The notes beneath the pieces are model-generated. The model was not told where the DNA came from. It was given only the letters and a program-made list of their open reading frames with translations, and made no database searches. From Epiperipatus broadwayi (lineage: Eukaryota > Onychophora > Udeonychophora > Euonychophora > Peripatidae), in the NCBI GenBank assembly GCA_028023455.1, contig JAQFVV010006220.1, positions 10,685,916 to 10,749,915 of the forward strand: 64,000 bases of DNA, in the 5' to 3' direction. The translations under genes and the position numbers were made by a program. Positions 10,124 to 22,536 of this stretch are shown in pieces; the stretch's first letter is position 1; the number at the start of each line of letters is the position of its first letter.

Positions 10124-13118
10124 ATTATTATAATTCATTATTGGATTTTTAAAATGATAATCATTAGCTGCTACTCCACTTGTAATAGGTAAAACCATTC
10201 TAACCCTACATGGGAGAAAATAATAAATAAAGATAAAGAATAAAAGCTGGAAAGCAAAAAAAAAAATGAATAGGGATTGGAGTTAGAATTGTTATCCTGT
10301 AATCACAAAATGAAAATGTGTTTTCACAAACACACTACTCATTATCACAGTTTCTGCGCAATGATGACTAGTGCCATGGGAAGCTCGTGAATGTCTATCT
10401 ATTCCTGCAGCGATTGAAGATAGTAATGTAAAAAAAAAAAAAGGAAAGACGTTGAGAGAAAAAAGATTAATTTAATTACAGAAAATATAGCAAAATTCTC
10501 GATAATTTTAAAATAAATAAAAAAAAATTAAAAAGTTGTATGTATTTTAATAAATGTCTAAGCATAAACGTACTTTTTTTTCTTTAATATTGACTATAGA
10601 TATCACAGATTAACTTTGAATTAATTATTTTATTAATAAAAATACTTTGATTAATAAGGTTATTACTTACTTGATTTCTTATAATCATTATATGATTTAT
10701 GGACCAGGGTAAAATCTTCCTCAAAATTATATATACACATAATTTTTTATCCGATCATTTATTTCCGTAGATATATAAAATAATGTGTATAATTATTAGA
10801 CCGCATCAGTAACTTAAGAGTAAAAATTTAATTGTTTTTTTTTTTTACGTCACCGAAGATATTCTTCGCTGGTATAATACAATCTTTTATACATTTTTTT
10901 TTAATTGTGACTGATTCATTTTAAAGTGTTAATACTCTCCTTTTATTATTATTAAATAAATGAGTGCAGTATTGATGAATTATAGAAATATGTTTTATTA
11001 AACTACTGTATTACAAAATGGGGCGTTTGTTGCTTTGTATAAGTATTCGCAGGACTTAAATTGGAGAAACAGTGTGGACTTAAACATTCGCTTTAAAAAT
11101 GAATTGTTTAAGAGATTTCTTCATATTGCTTGCAGTTATTATTTGGGTAAGTTAAACAGTTGATTTATATATATCGTCTCTACTCTGCTTGGGATTTTTA
11201 TTTGCAAAATTATCACTATTATGAGCAACATCAGACACCTTCAAATAAATATTGATATTTCAGGTCAAGGAGGGAGAGGACAAATAATAATATCCTAGAG
11301 ATGAGTTTCGCAATGACTATGCCAAATCAATATATGATCCACATATGCAACATGGGTCTATTATTTTGTTATGCTATCTTTTAACTTCTTCCTCAGAAAA
11401 TTTTTCTTTCTGAAATCCTTCAATAGATAAATGTAAAATAGCTTCAAATAGTTTACTGCAGGAAAATCATTTTCAATTCTTTCTTAAAAGAAATCACAAA
11501 TAAATAAATAATAATAATTACCAGGCTAGTTAACTATTAAATAGATGGTGAAAGTTTTTGTGTTTTTTTTCTTTTATTTTACCCTTTAAGCTAATATTCT
11601 GTTATTGATCAAGAATTGAATGCCCAACTAGGTTGAACATGGCCTGCTACCTGAAAAAGCTTTTTTTTTTTATTGAAATCCCCATTTATTCTAAAGCAGT
11701 TTCTAAGTTTTATTTAGATATGTTACCTAGGTCATGACATATTGGGCAGATATGATAATCACTAGTACCTAAGATTCTGTAAATTTATTAGTTTTATCAA
11801 AACCCATAACACCACAAACATATATTATTTAACTATTTTACATATGATACTACAGTGTTTACACGTACAAATTTAAATGTGCTGTTTTCTATATTTCCTA
11901 CATATTTGAAATATATTTTACTTTTCAATGGATGTTACTGCATATAATTACTAATCTGCATAATTGTTTAATTACCCTCTTTTTTTTTTTGTTTTTAGCT
12001 TCCCCTCTTTTTTTATTTTTCTAAGTCCTTATAAATTTATTGTTTTATAACAGGCACAAAAATAAACCAAAATTCAGGCTGTAGTGGTGTAACTATTGTG
12101 AAGCAAACCAAGGTAATGCATGTGGGCCTTAGGTTTTAGAGGCTGTTTTTGCTCTCTCTCTTTCTATAAATATATTTCAAGAAACTATCAAGGCATATAT
12201 TATAAATATTAAAAAGAGACTTTTTTGAAATTCAGCATAGGGGCTCTATAATTCTAAAGATGTTACTTACTGCAGAAAATCTATTTGATGTTTGTTAATA
12301 TTATTCCAACAACAATCAGCATAAATAATCTTTTACCTTTTGATAACATTTTTATACAGCTCTTTCTTCATCCAAACTTGTGTGACATACAGCATAATGT
12401 TACAGATTTTCCATAATATTATTCTATAAACTATACTTTAATGAATTGTATAATAATGAAAATATGACACATTTTACATTGAATTCAAACTCAGAGAGTA
12501 ATTTCATCCTTTATTAAGAATTAACTGTTGTAAAAAAAATAGTCATTGTGAGTGGTTACACTTAGACTTTCATGATATTTATATTTACTTATATCCATTT
12601 CCATTCATAGTTTTAATATTTTGAGAATATTCTGTAATGTGATTACAACAAAATATCAATGATTTGAATACTTTAAAATGATAAAATGACTTATAAAAAA
12701 CTTTAAAAATCTAAGTGCAGCTATATATATATATAAATCTTTTGACATTTACCATCAAGTGTACATTTTTTATTATGATGGAAAATTATAATGTCATATC
12801 AAAGATTTTGATTCTGAAAACAATGTGGCAGTTAATCACCTTAAAGGAAAACTTTTTTTCAAAAATGCACAGCTGTTTGTTATTTGCTAAACCAAGCTAG
12901 TAAATCTTGAAATTTTTTTCAGATCACAAATAGTTCTAAGATTTGTTTACAGAGTTGGCCTATAAGCAGCCCAGTTAGACACTCAACAAAAATCAGTAAT
13001 TATATATTTAGTTACTAATAACTAGAAAAAAAAATTCTAATTTAATCGATTAGTCAATTGAGTATCAATAAACTGACTGTAAGAATAAAAAGTATAATTG
13101 CAATACAATTAAAGACAA
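10124..13118. other. AT-rich sequence with one possible exon; no confirmed gene
   Basis: Mostly AT-rich. Bases 10722-10798 form a small hairpin (about 20 bp arms). The stretch 10980-11150 keeps some CpG and is less repetitive than its surroundings; the possible first exon in it is listed separately. Bases 12096-12120 repeat 770-800 in inverse orientation. No other gene signal was found. Confidence 0.5.
11101..11148 (+). CDS. Possible signal-peptide first exon (speculative)
   Basis: ATG at 11101 opens a 16-codon frame reading MNCLRDFFILLAVIIW, which looks like the start of a secretory signal peptide: a basic residue followed by a run of Phe, Ile, Leu, Ala and Val. It is followed immediately by GTAAGT, the consensus 5' splice donor, at 11149-11154, leaving the reading frame in phase 0. 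Upstream sequence is unique-looking and less AT-biased. I could not find a downstream exon with a compatible acceptor and phase in this window, so the assignment rests on one short exon and may be chance. Confidence 0.25.
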
Positions 13119-14341
<1,223 letters not shown>

Positions 14342-14377
14342 ATACATTTCCCAAAAGTAAAATTATTTAACTTAATC

Positions 14378-15220
<843 letters not shown>

Positions 15221-16447
15221 AATTATAGGTAGTGTATTTATTTATTTTTTGATATTAAAGTTAAATAATATTATTGTTGTTATTATTATTACTACTATTA
15301 TACTACTACTACTACGATTATTTACAGAAATTTGATTAAATAAATAACAGTCGACTAGAGGAAGCCAATACTCCAGTTGATTCTGTTTCTGGCTCCCCAT
15401 TTTAATTCATTTTTCCTTAGTTTAGGGAATTAATTTTCTCTAAAACTATTTCTACTCAAAAGAGGAGTTTCTTAGCTCTCTTTTCATATACAAGTTATGT
15501 CAACTTGTTATCACAAGTAAGAAAAATTTTAATTTTTATAAAAATGCTGTGCAAATTATATGGCAGCTATTGAAATTTCAAAAGGTTTCTACAGTAATTT
15601 TACCTTTTAATGAAAATTCTTCATCTCACTCAGTTTTGCTGAGTGAGTGAGGGGTCTGGATGTCAGGAGGAGCCTAAATCCTAGTTCTTTCGAGAGTGGG
15701 AGCTGGAGTGAGAGAGCTGTGGGGCTTGTTTTTGATGTTGGCTTTTCTCATTCACAAGAAAAGAAAAAATAATGTTATTTATAACCGTTTTTTAGCGTTA
15801 TTCTTATAAATGATTTTATCCATGGATTGTTGCAAAGTAAGCTGCAGTATGGCCTAATGATTATAATTGTAGGTGAATCACCTTATTTATTTCTATTATT
15901 TCCAATGTTGTTATTAGTGGGGTTGGCCTTTTGCTGTTCATGTGACTTCTCATGATGGATTAGAATGGATTTCAGCAGAGATTTTTCAAAGCTTGGTTTT
16001 TTTTCCTTGTTCTTCATAATTCTAACAAAGTATTCTGAATTTCTCCCCTGTAAAGATATTCAAAGCCATTTTGGAGAATTGAACAATAGATTAGATTTAT
16101 CTCGTATATTATGCTATCTCAAGTGTTTTCCTAATACTCAAGTTATCTACTGCAAATTGGACTTCTCAATATTGTACTCTTAAAATATAATTCATATTTG
16201 AACTTTAGACTTTACAAATAAATCCTAATTATAACATAGGTTTACTTTTAATAGTTAATCATCTCGTGGATTAAAGCTTTAGGTCTCACAAAGTGGTCAA
16301 TTTTGGAAATGCTATGGAAAAAAAATACAATGTATCATTTTAAATCTCCATATTATACTATGTAAATCAATGCTTATCTTATAAAATATTTTATATCCAA
16401 TAAAGTTTAATCCTTTTTTTTAAAAAAAAAAATTGATTAAATAAACA
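15221..16447. other. No recognised gene; GC-richer patch at 15.64-15.75 kb
   Basis: Bases 15640-15755 are G-rich (GAGTGAGTGAGG, GAGAGTGGGAGC) and stand out from the AT-rich surroundings, but I recognise no element or protein in them. Part of 15960-16447 may be the extreme 5' region of the LINE that follows, as it lies in the same orientation, but no motif confirms this. Confidence 0.4.
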
Positions 16448-17489
16448 ATTTCCTGATTGTTCTTTTCTTGATGATAGATTTAGTGTTTTGCGAACTGACA
16501 GATCTATGGAAAATATTTCTCCAGGTAGTGGTACTCTTATTGCTCTTCATAAAGATGTTTTTTTTTTTATAAAAAACTTTATTTTACTTCTTCTTTTTGT
16601 GAATCGACATGGTGTGAAATTACTTTAATGCACAATTTTAAATTTATTTTAGGTAATGTTTATCTCAGAACCATTTTGTCACTAATCACTTGAAGATTTT
16701 CTGATTGGATATGATAATGTTATTATTACTGGTGATTTAAATATTCCATATTTATGACAGGGTAGAATTACTATATACTTTTCTTTTTTGGGTACTCATC
16801 TTTTAGCTAACGATGCCGCTCTATGGCACGATTTTCACACCAAAACACATAAAAATGCTGTTTCCGACATGTTCGAACCCGTGTTTTCTATAATACAACT
16901 TTTTTGTTGTGCTACAGAATGCAGGCCGCTATGTTGCATCGCAGTACAGCATGTATGTCGCATAGCAGCAAATACATTTTCCGAATTCGCACAATTTATA
17001 AAATAATTACGGCTTGATGAGAGAGTTTGTATTTGAATTGTATTGAAATGTTGTTTTCATTAAATTTTTTTTTATTTTAAACTATTGAAATGTTCAGATT
17101 TTTTAAAGCAATAATTATAAGACTTTTTACAATGTACTGTATCAAACTTTTATTTGGGAAAATGTTAAATATTTATGTTTTTATTGAGTTGCAATTAGGT
17201 AACGTGTCAAGTAACGTACTGTTAGTAACATTCCATGAGACAATTTGTCTGTATATTTTTGAAGTAAAAAAGAGTGGTACGAAAAAAATATCCAGTAAGA
17301 AAAGTCCAAATATACAGGTTTTTTTGTAAATTTCATAAAAAGCAAATATTATAAACATGTTTAATTAATAAGTAAAGAAGACATTTGTATGTGTTTGTTG
17401 TTGTTTAAAAAAATTTGAGTTTCTTTCTTTTAACCGAGTACAGTTACGATTTTGAATTTTTTTATTTTAGCATTACAAACAATAGAACA

Positions 17490-17561
17490 CTAACCCTAAA
17501 ACTAACCCTAACCCTAAAACTAACCCTAAACCTAACCCTAAACTAACCCTAAAACTAACCG
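17490..17561. repeat. Telomere-like CCCTAA array, degenerate
   Basis: About 72 bp of CTAACCCTAA-type sequence with six exact CCCTAA units separated by CTAAAA or similar variants. It lies inside the TIR element, not at a chromosome end. Confidence 0.9.
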
Positions 17562-17618
17562 TAACAACTTTTACTTTTATTACGATTATTATTTTTTAGT
17601 TAAACAACAACAAAAAAA

Positions 17619-17748
17619 GTCGTAACACAAGTAAAAAAATATCCGATAGAAAATTGATAAAAAAAAAAGCCGTAACACAAGTAAAAAAATATCCGATAGA
17701 AAATTGATAAAAAAAAGCCGTAACACAATTTAAAAAGTATACGATATA
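17619..17748. repeat. ~49 bp tandem repeat, 2.6 copies
   Basis: The units start CGTAACACAAGTAAAAAAAT at 17621 and 17671 and CGTAACACAATTTAAAAAGT at 17719, giving periods of 50 and 48 bp. The first two units are almost identical and the third is partial and diverged. The array belongs to the TIR element. Confidence 0.9.
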
Positions 17749-18915
17749 AAAAACACAAATCAAATTGTAATTTGTTGATTTTATTTTACATTTATTATTA
17801 TCATTTAAATTGTATACGTTAATAAAAAATAATATTTAAAAAAGACGATTTTGTTTTGTTTTTATTTTCACATTACAAAAAAGCACAGAAAAATTATTAA
17901 AATCAACGGCCCGTGAATGTTCATATTTTATAGCTTTAGCGTGAAAATGGCGCTATCCAAATGCAACTTTAGCTATAAGGCAAGCACCCTTTTTTGTCTT
18001 CTAAAGCATCTAGAATGTTACGTTTTTGTAAATTTTTATGACTTAAGCAATATAACCCATTTGTTAATGCCTCTAATCATACTTTGGATTAGTTAGTAAT
18101 TTTCAATTTGTCTTTTTTAATTTTTCTATTGATGCTCATCATCCACCTATTGAGTTTTATTCTAACATTTGTCACTCAAAAGTTAATTGTTATAATATTT
18201 TGAGAAAGGATTATGGGAAAGATAATTATGTTGAGTTTTGTAAAAACTTTTCTAAGGTTTTTAAAGATTCTTAATAGTTTTATTGATTTGTATATTCCCA
18301 ATAAATTGCTATTACATAAGGGCATTCCTCCCCGTGGTTCTCATACAATCTATCACCACAGACTCTATTTTAAAACACATATATTTTTTTTATAATAATT
18401 TTATTAATTTCAGAAAATTGGCCAAGCATGTTTATAAAAGAGATTTGCAAAATTACAATAGAAAAATTGAAGTTAATATTTCTTTTAACTCTGAAGAATT
18501 TTGGGATTTTATTAATAAGTCTGGTTTGGGTAAGAAAAGGATTCAAGCTACTCATGGTTTAACTTTAAGTGCAAATGACTTTTTCAAACATTTTACTGCT
18601 TTATATTCATCACATGATACAATATCTTCCAAAATCACATTATTTTGCAATTCTGCCACTGTTCATTGCATGATTGATCATATTTCTAAGAATGATGTTC
18701 TTAAAGCTAATAAGCAACTTAAAATTTATTCTAGTTTAGGAAATGATAATATTCCTTCATTTATTTACAAAGGTCTAGCTGAATTTATTGCAGTGCCTCT
18801 TGCATTTATTTTTAATTTATCACTTAATTCTTGTGTTTTCCTAATGTTCTTAAGTGTGCCAAAATGGTCACAATTTTTAAGAATGGCTCATGTGATTGTG
18901 TTAATAACTATAGAC

Positions 18916-19309
18916 CAGGGTTCCCCAACCTTTTTGCACTCAAAAGCACATTCTATAATACCGGCCAGGTGGCGGGCACCATTTAATTTTCAATCAGGTG
19001 GTGGGCACCATTTATTTTTTCAATGTAAATTTATAGTTGGATATTGTTAATAATACACATAATGTACAAAAAAATATTTATTTCAAAAATAAAATTTTAA
19101 CATATAATTAACGTTTATATTTTTACGCTGTAAAAGTATAGTATGCCCTACAATTTAATTACAATATAATACAATAATTTATAAGAAATTTTAAAAATTA
19201 AATTTATTTGTATCAGATTAAATTTTTTATCGTGTTTGGATATCGGTGGGCACACATAAAATGTTCTGCGATGCCATGGTGCTCATGGGCATAGGATTGG
19301 GGACCCCTG
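18916..19309. mobile_element. 394 bp hAT-type MITE
   Basis: The terminal inverted repeats are CAGGGTTCCCCAACC at the left (18916-18930) and the complement of GGATTGGGGACCCCTG at the right (19294-19309). They are flanked by a perfect 8 bp target duplication, CTATAGAC, at 18908-18915 and 19310-19317. An 8 bp duplication and a CAGGGG-type terminus are hallmarks of hAT transposons. There is no transposase frame; the interior has GGTGGCGGGCACCATTT-like repeats near the left end and AT-rich DNA elsewhere. Removing it joins the reverse transcriptase codons for NYRPIS, which confirms the boundaries. Confidence 0.92.
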
Positions 19310-20090
19310 CTATAGACCTATATCTGTTTTACATACTATTGCTAGAATTTTTAAGAGGTGCATTTATAATAAAACTATTTTAGATATTAGTCTTCTTCAC
19401 AGCATGGTTTTATTCCTAATAGATCTGTAGAAACTAATTTGCTAACAATTTATTATCATATAGCACTGCAATTGAGGACCAGCAGGAGCTTGATGTTATT
19501 TATTTTGATTTAGCAAAAGTTTTTGACAATGTAGACCACAGCATTCTTCTTCACAAATTGTGTCAAATGAGTTTTTCTACTAAACTTGTTTATTGGCTTC
19601 AATCCTCTCTTCATGGTCATACAGCATATATCAAATTTAATAATAATATTTCATCTAATTTTGAATGTAATTTAGGATGTCTTCAGGGTAGTATTTTAGC
19701 ACCTATACTTTTTAACATTATATGAATGATCTTAAAGATTATTTAAAATCTTATCTTTTGTGCTATGCTGATGACTGTAAAATCTTTAGAAAAAATCACA
19801 TCAGTGATTGATTGCACTCTCCTTCAAAAGGATATAGATAATTTTAGTGCTTGGTGTGATCTAAATAATATGACTGTTAATTTCAGTAAATGTTCCTTAG
19901 TCTCATACTCTAAAAAATCTGAAGTTTTTGGATCCTTTCTTCCTCATTTGGAAATGATTATTAGTAAGGCTTATCATTTCAGTGATGATACAAAATTCAA
20001 ATTATTTTTGTCATTGGTTCTTTCCATCATGGAATATTGTTCAGTTATTTGGAATCCTGGCTCTAAATAGGGATGTAATTTATTACAATC

Positions 20091-20150
20091 AGTATCTAAT
20101 AAGTTTTCCAAATATGTTTCAGTATCTAATAAGTTTTCCAAATATGTTTC
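20091..20150. repeat. Perfect 30 bp tandem duplication
   Basis: The unit starting AGTATCTAATAAGTTTTCC occurs twice without a gap (20091-20120 and 20121-20150). Thirty bases is a multiple of three, so it would have added ten codons to the LINE reading frame. Confidence 0.97.
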
Positions 20151-20588
20151 TCTGGGAAATAAAATTGTTGTTCATCTTTTCTGACACATTTTCTACTATT
20201 ATAATTCGATCTCATGTGCATGATACTTGGTCTGCTTCTGTTTGCTACATTAAAGCTTGTCATTCCAATGTTCTTAAATTTTCTCCTTTATTTAGGCTAC
20301 CATCTTTATATAATCTTTATACAATCTTTATATAATCAATTTAGATTATAATCAATTTTGTAATATTATAAAATTTAAATGCCATTGTTGATTGGTTTAA
20401 ATTGATTTTGTTTATGTATATATATATATATTTCTTAAATTGATTGTTACTTTTTATTATTATATTATGTACATTATGTTCATCTCTTTTATTTATTTAT
20501 TTATTTATTTTTTGTTTTTAATGTGTTAACTTTAATTGGCTATATGCTATTATTTGGCACTTAAATAAATAAAAAATGAATGGAATGG

Positions 20589-20684
<96 letters not shown>
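20589..20684. repeat. (ATT)n microsatellite at LINE 3' end
   Basis: About 32 ATT units with one ATAATT interruption at 20641, then short CAA/AAT/AAG/CAG triplet runs to 20748. It directly follows the LINE tail and may have grown from it. Confidence 0.95.
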
Positions 20685-20687
<3 letters not shown>

Positions 20688-20750
20688 AACAACAATAACA
20701 ACAACAAAACACTAATAATAATAAGAAGAAAAAGAAGCAGCAGCAGCTAC

Positions 20751-21360
20751 TTCAAGATTTCATAGGTCTCTATGTTTGAACCCAGAAAAATCCTCAAAAT
20801 GTACTTTTGTCCAAGTAAGAATCAAATATACATTGATATTAAGTACAATTCAACAAGTGAAAATAGCTTTTCTTTGACAAAAATGATTAATCATGGAAAT
20901 ATCTCAGAAAACAAATATTTTCTCAACGACAAAATGTATTAAAATGGCGACTACCAAATCATGTGACCCATAGTAAACTTTAGAAGAGCTACTTCAAAAT
21001 TTTATAAGCCTCTGTGTTTGAACCCAGAAAAATCCTCAAAATGCACTTTTTTTCCAAGTAAGCCTCGAATGTACAGATATTAAGTACAATTCAACAAATG
21101 AAAATAATTTTTGTTTGCCAAAAAAATTATTCACGGAAATTTCTCAGAAAACAAATATTTTCTCAATGATAACATCCATAAATAAAGTCAGATACCAAGA
21201 TATGTGACCTGCAGTAAATCCTTCAAAAGCTGGTTCAAAATTTCATAAGTCTCAGTTTTTGAATCCAGAAAAAAATCCCCCAAACACACTTTTTTCCAAG
21301 TAAGAATGAAATACGTATAAATATTAAGTACAAATGAACAAATTAAAATAACTTTCTTAA
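20751..21360. repeat. 242 bp tandem repeat, ~2.5 copies
   Basis: Units begin TTCAAGATTTCATAGG (20751), TTCAAAATTTTATAAGC (20993) and TTCAAAATTTCATAAGT (21234), a period of 241-242 bp. Shared landmarks include GAACCCAGAAAAATCCTC, TTTTTTCCAAGTAAG and CAGAAAACAAATATTTTCTC. The third unit is cut off at an A-run just before the SINE at 21371. Divergence between units is about 15%. No coding potential is seen. Confidence 0.9.
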
Positions 21361-21370
21361 AAAAAAAAAG

Positions 21371-21474
21371 TCAAGCGTTGGTAGCCGAGAGGTCAGTGTG
21401 GCTGCCTTGCAAGCAAGCAGTTGCTTGCAGATGATTGTCGCAGGTTCGCTTCCCGGCCGATGCTTTGACATATG
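21371..21474 (+). mobile_element. tRNA-derived SINE, divergent long copy
   Basis: A tRNA-like body (21375-21463) with acceptor start GCGTTGG, an A-box-like GGTAGCCGAGAGG and a B-box-like GGTTCGCTTCC, ending GATGC. As in the 51.2 and 58.4 kb copies it is flanked by GTCAA on the left and TTTGACATATG on the right. It is longer than those copies because of an insertion in the anticodon/variable region, CAAGCAAGCAGTTGCTTGC, which is itself hairpin-forming. The putative anticodon loop reads CTTGCAA. An A-run lies on each side. Confidence 0.65.
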
Positions 21475-21599
21475 GAAAAAAAAATTATAACCCATAGAAT
21501 GGATAATCAGCCGAAACTGTCATCCACCAATCTACACAACCCCTCTAGCAAGAACCTTTCATCACCAAGAATATGCCATGCATGATAGCCTCTAATAAT

Positions 21600-21992
21600 C
21601 ACCCCCAAACATGTTTTTTTTAAAAAAATTAATATCTGTCTACACATTATCAAAATCTTCATAGATATGTGTTCGCTTGAAAACTTTGTAATCGTCTGCA
21701 TAAAAGAGTAGTGATCACTTGATTATCGCCTATTGAAAATCATACAGAAAAACATTGAATAATATAAATGATAAAACATTTCCGTGAGTAATTCATTGTT
21801 TTTAAATAAGAAGTTTTCTTCTTTCATATTCATAATAAAGTCTTCTCTGTTGAATAGATATGACTTTGTTGTATGTACAATATTCATTTTTGTTATTAGC
21901 TTTCTCAATTTATCTATTAGAGAATTATGCTTTACATTGTCAAATGTTTTAAAGAGACAAAAACAAACAACATCCAGACCCAGACTATCTTA
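21600..21992 (-). pseudogene. LINE reverse transcriptase fragment
   Basis: On the minus strand, 21990-21880 translates to FKTFDNVKHNSLIDKLRKL, the first catalytic Asp block of a LINE reverse transcriptase, with the Lys-Thr in place of the usual Lys-Ala. Further on, at about 21700-21670, LFYADDYKVFKRTH gives the YADD catalytic motif. The sequence between the two motifs is shorter than normal, so an internal deletion is likely. A stop codon follows YADD after about 15 codons. The clade is probably close to the Jockey/CR1/I group; I cannot be more exact. Confidence 0.6.
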
Positions 21993-22280
21993 ATTGAGTA
22001 TATAATCATTTTGTGGAACTCTATTATCCGAAACAACTGAGATTAAATCCAATACTGGACTCATCTCATTCAAGTGCTATCCCATTCTAATCTATTAATG
22101 GACATATTGAATTAATTGGAGAATCGTACTCCTAGTAATAATTGTAACATTTGTTTCTTGATGTACTTATTTTTTCTTGTTCTTTTTATTGATGTAACCA
22201 CTTTTCTTAAGAACAAATAAAGTTTACTTTGAAACATCATCATTATCATCATCATCATAATAATAATAATAATAATAATT
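21993..22280 (+). mobile_element. LINE 3'-end remnant with (ATC)n/(AAT)n tail
   Basis: The plus strand gives LWNSI and a following WTHLI-type block (about 22010-22080), resembling the C-terminus of LINE proteins, then a 3' untranslated region ending GAACAAATAAAGTTTACTTTGAAAC and an ATC/ATA triplet tail (22238-22280). The terminal string resembles AATAAAGGTTATTTTGAAAG at 54.1 kb, which suggests two LINE copies of related families. Orientation is opposite to the adjacent fragment at 21.6-22.0 kb, so these are separate insertions. Confidence 0.45.
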
Positions 22281-22536
22281 ACTTCTATTTATTAATATTT
22301 CAACAATTAATAAAACCATTTAAAGAAATACATTGCAACTTAAATATTCGATAAATTAAGACAAATTCAATCCACAGATGTTTCAATAAATTTGATTTAA
22401 ATTACTTTTAAAACTGTTACAATCTATCACTTATCAAAAATATTAATGAGAAAGGATTTTGATCAAAGATATTTCCAAACTCTTCAGCATTTTAGTATAA
22501 TGCACCTTTTTTTATCACTTATATATATATATATAT
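22281..22536. other. AT-rich spacer with (AT)n run
   Basis: No gene. An (AT)n run at 22522-22535 directly precedes the duplicated block. Confidence 0.5.

Larger units (their letters stand above)
16803..17978. mobile_element. ~1.18 kb TIR element (MITE-like) inserted in the LINE endonuclease
   Basis: The left end TTAGCTAACGATGCCGC... (16803) and the reverse complement of the right end TTATAGCTAAAGTTGC... (17978) align over about 38 bp with roughly 70% identity and share TAGCTAA and ATTTTCAC blocks, so these are probable terminal inverted repeats. The insertion splits endonuclease motifs of the host LINE, which fixes its limits approximately. It holds a 72-codon open frame with no recognised motif, a telomere-like repeat (17490-17561) and a 49 bp tandem repeat (17619-17748). 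No transposase is evident, so it would be non-autonomous. A TTA or TA target duplication is possible but unproven. Confidence 0.55.
16448..18170 (+). pseudogene. LINE endonuclease remnant, split by an insertion
   Basis: Upstream of the insertion, translation gives FPDCSFLDDRFSVLRTDRS (from about 16448), then GSGTLIALHKDV (16530-16560), and IITGDLNIP (16721-16750), the catalytic GD-N motif of the apurinic endonuclease. Downstream of the 1.2 kb insertion the C-terminal motif continues as a frame-broken ASNHTLD...LV (about 18068-18100) followed by DAHHPPIEFYSN (18132-18170). The spacing between the GDLN and HTLDLV motifs, once the insertion is set aside, is about what the family shows. Several stops and frame changes make it clearly dead. 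Confidence 0.65.
18398..20200 (+). pseudogene. LINE reverse transcriptase remnant (Jockey/CR1 type)
   Basis: Reading from 18398: linker KLAKHVYKRDLQNYNRKIEV, EEFWDFINKSG, SSLGNDNIPSF (fingers), then after a one-base loss near 18840 the motif KMVTIFKNG. The block NYRPIS is split exactly by the hAT insertion at 18916-19309 and resumes as SVLHTIARIFKR. Next come QHGFIPNRSVETN (about 19399), FDLAKVFDNVDHSILLHKL (19503-19560, catalytic Asp), LGCLQGSILAPILFN (19675-19718), CYADDCKIF (19762-19788, catalytic YADD) and the thumb region up to EYCSVIWNPGSK near 20068. At least four frame changes are needed. A 30 bp direct duplication follows at 20091-20150. Confidence 0.75.
16448..20588 (+). mobile_element. 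Decayed Jockey/CR1-like LINE with two nested insertions
   Basis: Endonuclease pieces (16448-16760 and 18010-18170), reverse transcriptase pieces (18400-18915 and 19310-20200) and a 3' untranslated region to a short A-rich tail at about 20560-20588, all in plus orientation. Two other elements sit inside it, at 16803-17978 and 18916-19309. An (ATT)n array follows the tail. Frameshifts and stops are frequent. The separate endonuclease, the fingers motif NYRPIS, FDLAKVFDNVDHS and CYADDCKIF place it in the Jockey/CR1 group of LINEs, not RTE; the exact clade cannot be fixed by eye. Confidence 0.75.

Noticed and set aside
12054-12112. Exon-like segment between an acceptor (TTTTATAACAG) and a donor (AAG|GTAATG)
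   Set aside because: Its phase does not fit the possible exon at 11101, and its 3' part is a dispersed repeat also found at 770-800.
17490-17561. True telomere or chromosome end
   Set aside because: The array is short, degenerate and embedded in a TIR element within a LINE.
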